Source: Celoporthe dispersa (Eukaryota > Ascomycota > Sordariomycetes > Diaporthales > Cryphonectriaceae). From it: 64,000 nucleotides of DNA. Positions 59,464 through 64,000 of this stretch are shown here, one piece after another; the first letter of the stretch is position 1; each line of letters starts with the position of its first letter. The DNA lies in NCBI GenBank assembly GCA_016584495.1, contig WAID01000009.1:558001-622000 (forward strand), given 5' to 3'. The translations under genes were made by a program, and so were the position numbers. The notes below the pieces were generated by a model. That model saw only the letters and a program-made list of their open reading frames with translations. It had not been told where the DNA came from and did not search any database.

Positions 59464-60750
59464 ATGAGTCGACCCATCGAGCAGGCTCTGCTGTCCCTTC
59501 TGCCCTCTCACAACTCAGACCTTCCCCCTCCCCTCGTCGAGCTCGCAAGCTCTCTGCTCGCCCAGTCCCGGAACAAGGCGAGCACCCTCAAGGCGGAGGA
59601 GGAGGTTGCGCGGACCTATGCATGTGCTCATATAGCATGTGACAGGTAGGGAGACAAGACAAAAACTTGCAATACGCTGGAGTCAAGGGTATGTATGCTG
59701 ACGAGCACGAATTACAGGCTCAAGATCGTCCTCAACCTCCCGCCCATTGAACCTCGGCCTCCTGTCCCACCACGTATCTACAAGCGGCTCTACACCCACC
59801 TGGACAGGATTCTGCCTGCAACCTCCCTTACTGGTCGCCCAAAGGCCAACGGCCTCGGCACGCCCAGGTCCAAGGGGCTCAGCTCTCCTGCATCTCGGGT
59901 TCTGCCCTCGAGAGGCACCCCGACCAAGGAGGTCTCGCTGTCACAGTTCCGGACACCCAGCAGGAGAGGCACAGGCACGCCTTCCAAATTCAGCACACCC
60001 AGCGCACCCAGCTCAGCGGCACTACCACCCTGGATCCTCCCCACCGTGCGCCGTCTCTGCACAGCTTTTACGGCTGAGGATGGCCCAGACCTCGCACCAA
60101 CCGTCATGGCTGGGCTCGGAGCCATCGTGGCGCCGTACAGCAAGAGGACCCAAGACGGGTGGGTGAATGGCCATCTGACGTCGCTGGTCGGCGCAATATA
60201 CTGGTTCGTGTCGGAGTCGGCAGGTCTCGCGCCCGGCGAGAAGCTGACCCCAGAGGCATCGCGGACGCGCTACAAGAGCATGCGAAAGGATATGTTGGGC
60301 GTCCTGCGCGGCGCCAGAGAAGAGATCCAAGCTACGGCGCCGCTCAGGACGAGGGGCAGGGCTCTCGATACCACAGAGGAGCCAGAGGATATGTTCTGGG
60401 ACGGCTGGGAGGCGGGCATCAGGCCGGCTGATCTCGACGCAGCTATCACGGAGGTGACGAATAGGGGGTGGCTGAACAGTGACTGGTACCGCAGCATCGA
60501 GTTCATCAGGGACAAGGTCGACAGCGCCGGAGGCGAGGAGGAACATCAAGATGGCGGCCCTGGCGAGAACCCGGGGCCTGCAGCTGCCACCGTACAGATC
60601 ACCAAGGCCGACACCATGCTGCAGGACAAATTCGACTACCTAAGTGAGCGCCGGAGGGCTGACTATGACCAGTGGAAGGCAGACATCCTGCGGCGCATCG
60701 AGCTGCTGGAACGTGGCAAAGATGCAGATCCGATGGAGGTTGACTCGTGA
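59464..60750 (+). CDS. ORC6: Origin recognition complex subunit 6
   Basis: Two exons (59464-59645, 59718-60750) give 404 residues in frame. The N-terminal TFIIB-like part begins MSRPIEQALLSLLPSHNSDLPPPLVELASSLLAQS, continues EEEVARTYACAHIACDRLKI across the 72-base intron, and then LPPIEPRPPVPPRIYKRLYTHLD. This is the standard Orc6 start. A Ser/Pro/Thr-rich linker with several SP/TP sites (TPRSK, TPTKE, TPSRR), possible CDK targets, precedes the second cyclin-like fold (PPWILPTVRRLCTAF...GLGAIVAPYSK...LVGAIYWFVSE). The middle/C-terminal helix region DMFWDGWEAGI and WYRSIEFIRDKVD is also typical. ORC6 is part of the nuclear complex that loads MCM helicases at origins. No frameshift is needed. 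Confidence 0.9.
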
Positions 60751-63700
60751 AGCTTCGATCAGGTCGAAACAACCCCAGCAGCAGCAAGCAGCCTGGCAGA
60801 GCAGAAGGCGAATCCTCGGCGACTGTGTGACCGCCTTCAGAAAGAAAAGAGAACCCTCCCATGCCGCGGGTTGAAACTAGGCTCAGACTATCGACTGTTC
60901 CTGCATACACGCTACTGCAACACGGCTCATTACGTGATCATTATACATCTGCAAGCACCTCGGGAATGTCAGCAGCAGCTCGGGCACCTCTAACACCCGT
61001 TGCTTGGCGGGGCGGTGTGGTAGAGATGGGCTGCGCATCGCCAGACTAGGCTCGGCGTGGGTGAATCCATGGGGCTCCGAGACCGTGGGGTTCCGTTCTT
61101 CCATTTCTTGTGGCTTGTTGCGAACGTACTAGCATGTGCGGAAAACAGCCACCTTGGAGAGAGTCACAGCACCAGTCATTGACAGTGCGCAGATACACAG
61201 ATCCTGGACTGCAGAGCAGTGAGCTCGAAAAACGCCTCAAGACGTCAGCGGATTCTCCAAGCACCATCACCACCAACATGAAGTCGTGGCTTTCTTGTCC
61301 TTAGCCGCTGACGGCCTGTTCCGCCCTGGAGAAACCTTGGCCAGAGAGGCATGGCAGGGGTTCAAATACGAGGTGGTAGCATTTCTGGGCCCCGCTGGAG
61401 GAGGGCAAGAAGGCGCTGTAGGCTGTAGCGCCGCAGGATAAACCTATCGCAACCCATTTTCGTGTTCTTGATGCAGGCTGATGAGTTGCTTATCATCAGG
61501 CTCACCACGTCCAAAGCATCCACGTGGGTGTTCCGCCCAGCCAGCCACATATTCTTCCGACCCGAACTTCTGGTGCCATTAGCCTTACCGGATCTGATGC
61601 CGACTTGTTCTTCTTCGGCTCTCGCTTCGGGCGATATATTGACTTCTCAGCTAAGCCAGCCCGCCCGCGGCGGTGGCCCCTAAAGGCGCTGATGCCCTAA
61701 GCAGAGCAGAGGGCAGAATCCGGGCTAGGAGGCAGTTGGGACGCTGCTCATACGCTAGATACTTGTCCGACGGTACGAGATGGCGTATGCCCCAGCAAGA
61801 TCTTATCCTTCATGAATGTCAAGATGTTCCTGTGACTTTATTCTGATAGAGGGGATCTCTTGGGCCCAGCCTCAGTCAGAATCCCTCAGCCGACGTCTTG
61901 TCCTCGCACATCCTTATTACACAAGACTAAAGAGAAGCCGTGCTCAGAGAAGAAGGAGTAGGAGGAGGAGGAGGAAGCAAAGGCTTAGCCGCCTGGCGGT
62001 CAAACGACCGTCCTCACGGCTGGTGGCATCTCAGCTATGCCACGACCCGTGTCATGGACAGCCTTGTGACGGCGGTCTGGCCACTGTGAATGCACGCCGG
62101 CGCATTCCTACTCGACAGCGCGGTACTGGCTCGCAAGACAACCTGGCTGACCTCTCTGGAACACAAATTCTGAGCATACATGACAGTGTGGCAGATGCGT
62201 GTCTCAGCAGCTATGCCGCACGCAGACTTTTCTGGCCCATCATGACCAAGTCTGCAGCCTGCCAGTCGAGGGGAAAGAAGACGAGGCCCAATCTGTACAA
62301 TGGCGACCAGGGCTCGCCTCACACGCTGCACGAAGGGAGTGTAAACCTGACCAGGTCCGGAAGAGGCAAATAACACGGATCAAACAAGACGTTGCGCAAC
62401 AAACGGCCCAGGCGGGGTGAAAAGAAAACGGGCCAGTCTGCGTCACAATAGGGGTCCCCACCGCAGCGGCGAAACGACAACGGTAGGCCTGTGTCACTGA
62501 CCCAATTCGCCCTCTTGCACAACAGCTTTTTTGGTAAGTCTCACCATGCTCTTGTGGCCCGTCGCCTACCTCACGCAACCATTGGCCAGCTTTCAGAGCC
62601 ATCCGCGCCGCAGCTCGCTATCCTGGCCACAAGCAGGTTCTGGTGGGCCTTCAACAAGTCTCGTATCCTCGTTATTCTCTACTGCACCATCCTTCTAGCC
62701 GTGCTAGACAGGGGAGTACGCATGTGTGTGTGTGTATGCAGAATAGCCTGATGAGATATGGAGGGGGGGGAGGGGGGTAAAGAGCAACCTTGGCGGATGA
62801 CAATACCTACACACATACGCACACCACGTTCTGTTCGGCGATCGAGGTCGGGGACTCTGGGGACTCTGGTGGCGCTGTGGGCTCAAATGACAGCCTAAGG
62901 GCTACTATCCTTCTGCCGGGCCATGCAGGCATGGAGACCACAGCTGAGGGTCGCCACATGCTCGCCCGTGAAGCCCGTCAAGACTTTCCGCCTCAGTTCC
63001 AGCCGCGTTGTGAGACACGGTTTAGCCCCACGGAAGTGTGCATGGTTACCTCGTGAGACCCCCGCCTGGGAAAAAGTCAATGAGCCAGCCAGCTCTGTGT
63101 GCGAGATTTCTTTTCCTCTCTTTTTAGTGTGATCAGGTCAACCAGCCTGGTCAGACATGGGGCAGGCGACCCCTCGGCCATGTCTCTCAACGATGTTGTG
63201 CATCCATTCATACGGTAAGAGCATTCTCTCGTCCAGCGACCGTTCTACTTGTTTTTTTTTTATTTTAATTTTTTCTTCTTTTCTTTTCTCTTCCGCCTCT
63301 ACTCTCAACTGTGATTTATGAGCAGTCATCAACAGCAGACGGTATCTCTTGTCTTCTCCGCCACAGAGCCAGGCCCCGTGCGCCTCGCCTCTAGGGCCTG
63401 AGCTGAGGGGCCAGCCTGGGAGGAGTAGGGAAGAGGAAGCAAGGCCTACGCTCGCATGGCTAGCTGCATCTCTCTCTTGTCCGTACTGTGGTCCCAGGTG
63501 TGGAGAAACTCCCTCCTCGTGCTCCGGCAGCTAATTAGGATGCTGGCAGCTCATACGAGCAGAGGTATTCTCGTCCGGCAGCGGGCGAGCGCATATACAT
63601 CTGTGCGACCGCCAGAGATCTCACACCTGTGTGGCGCACATCCTCGCAGCCCCAAGGGGTCCCAGCCAGCCCTCCCGTCTCGTCCACGGTCTGTCTGCGC

Positions 63701-64000
63701 CCTCTCCCTCTCCCCCTCTCTCCCTCCCTCTCTCTTTCTCTCTCTCTTCGGCGACCTGGGCTCGTGGGCTCCTCCCCACCCACACCTACACCTACAGGCC
63801 TCCTGCCCACCAGGCCGTACAGTTGACCTTCACCGTGTGCGGTGTGTACGTCACTATCTTTTCTTCTTCTTTCTCTCTCTTCTTCTACACTGGTGCTCAA
63901 GTGATACGTTTGTGGAGCATGGTGAAAAAATTACGGATCGTCAGTGATAGGGTGTGTGTATGTGTGTGTGTGTGTGTGTTTAAGGGACGGGCCGGACCCC
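60751..64000. other. Terminal 3.2 kb without recognisable gene
   Basis: Downstream of ORC6. Open frames such as 61816-62373 (plus) are Arg/Ser-rich and look random. Contains CT-rich tracts (about 63700-63750), a T-rich run near 63252-63290 and a GT repeat at the right edge. A gene could begin beyond the window. Confidence 0.45.
63950..63979. repeat. (GT)n microsatellite
   Basis: About 14 imperfect GT units near the right edge. Confidence 0.85.

Noticed and set aside
61816..62373. 185-codon plus-strand open frame downstream of ORC6
   Set aside because: Arg-repeat composition from an AGGAGG microsatellite-like stretch; no domain and no splice context.
1..64000. Secondary-metabolite cluster, CRISPR array or intact transposable element
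   Set aside because: No PKS, NRPS, terpene synthase, transporter clustering, spaced direct repeats, transposase, reverse transcriptase or terminal repeats were seen.

Overview
The window is nuclear DNA from a filamentous ascomycete (Pezizomycotina, most likely Sordariomycetes). Genes are interrupted by short introns (mostly about 55-160 bases) with GTRNGT-like donors, CTRAC-type branch sites and CAG/TAG acceptors. The gene set fits: UPF3, a PP6-type phosphatase with a filamentous-fungal insertion, i-AAA protease YME1, TYW2, ORC6, a GH29 fucosidase and several fungal-only families. I cannot name a genus from sequence alone.

Layout. 1-20 kb is a normally dense accessory and housekeeping region. 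It holds a truncated leucine-rich gene at the left edge, a fungal-specific coiled-coil gene, a secreted GH29 alpha-L-fucosidase, a secreted amidase, a large zinc-ribbon/two-TM protein, UPF3, a PP6 (SIT4-like) phosphatase and a GRE2-like reductase. 19.7-46.8 kb is a 27-kb interval in which I find no convincing protein gene or tRNA. Its left part is plain DNA, and from about 24.5 kb rightwards it is crowded with microsatellites and homopurine/homopyrimidine tracts. It ends at a four-finger C2H2 transcription factor. After a further 3.6-kb gap, 51.7-60.8 kb is a compact housekeeping cluster: YME1, a short-chain dehydrogenase, TYW2, an SSP120-like EF-hand protein and ORC6. The last 3.2 kb shows no gene.

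Two things stand out. First, six of the fourteen protein genes (coiled-coil family, amidase, UPF3, YME1, SDR, TYW2) can be read full-length only by correcting single-base indels. There are seven in all, in both directions, mostly in short G/C runs. Several of these are conserved housekeeping genes, so base-calling or assembly indels are far more likely than pseudogenisation, and automatic gene models here will be broken. Second, the 27-kb non-coding interval upstream of a transcription factor is unusual for a fungus of this kind. It is the best candidate for undescribed biology such as a long regulatory region, long non-coding RNA or a decayed element, but nothing in the sequence proves a function.

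Functional links are limited. The fucosidase and amidase are convergent and both secreted. UPF3 and the PP6 phosphatase are divergent across about 1.2 kb. The SDR and TYW2 share a promoter region, as do the EF-hand gene and ORC6. I see no secondary-metabolite cluster, CRISPR array or intact transposon.
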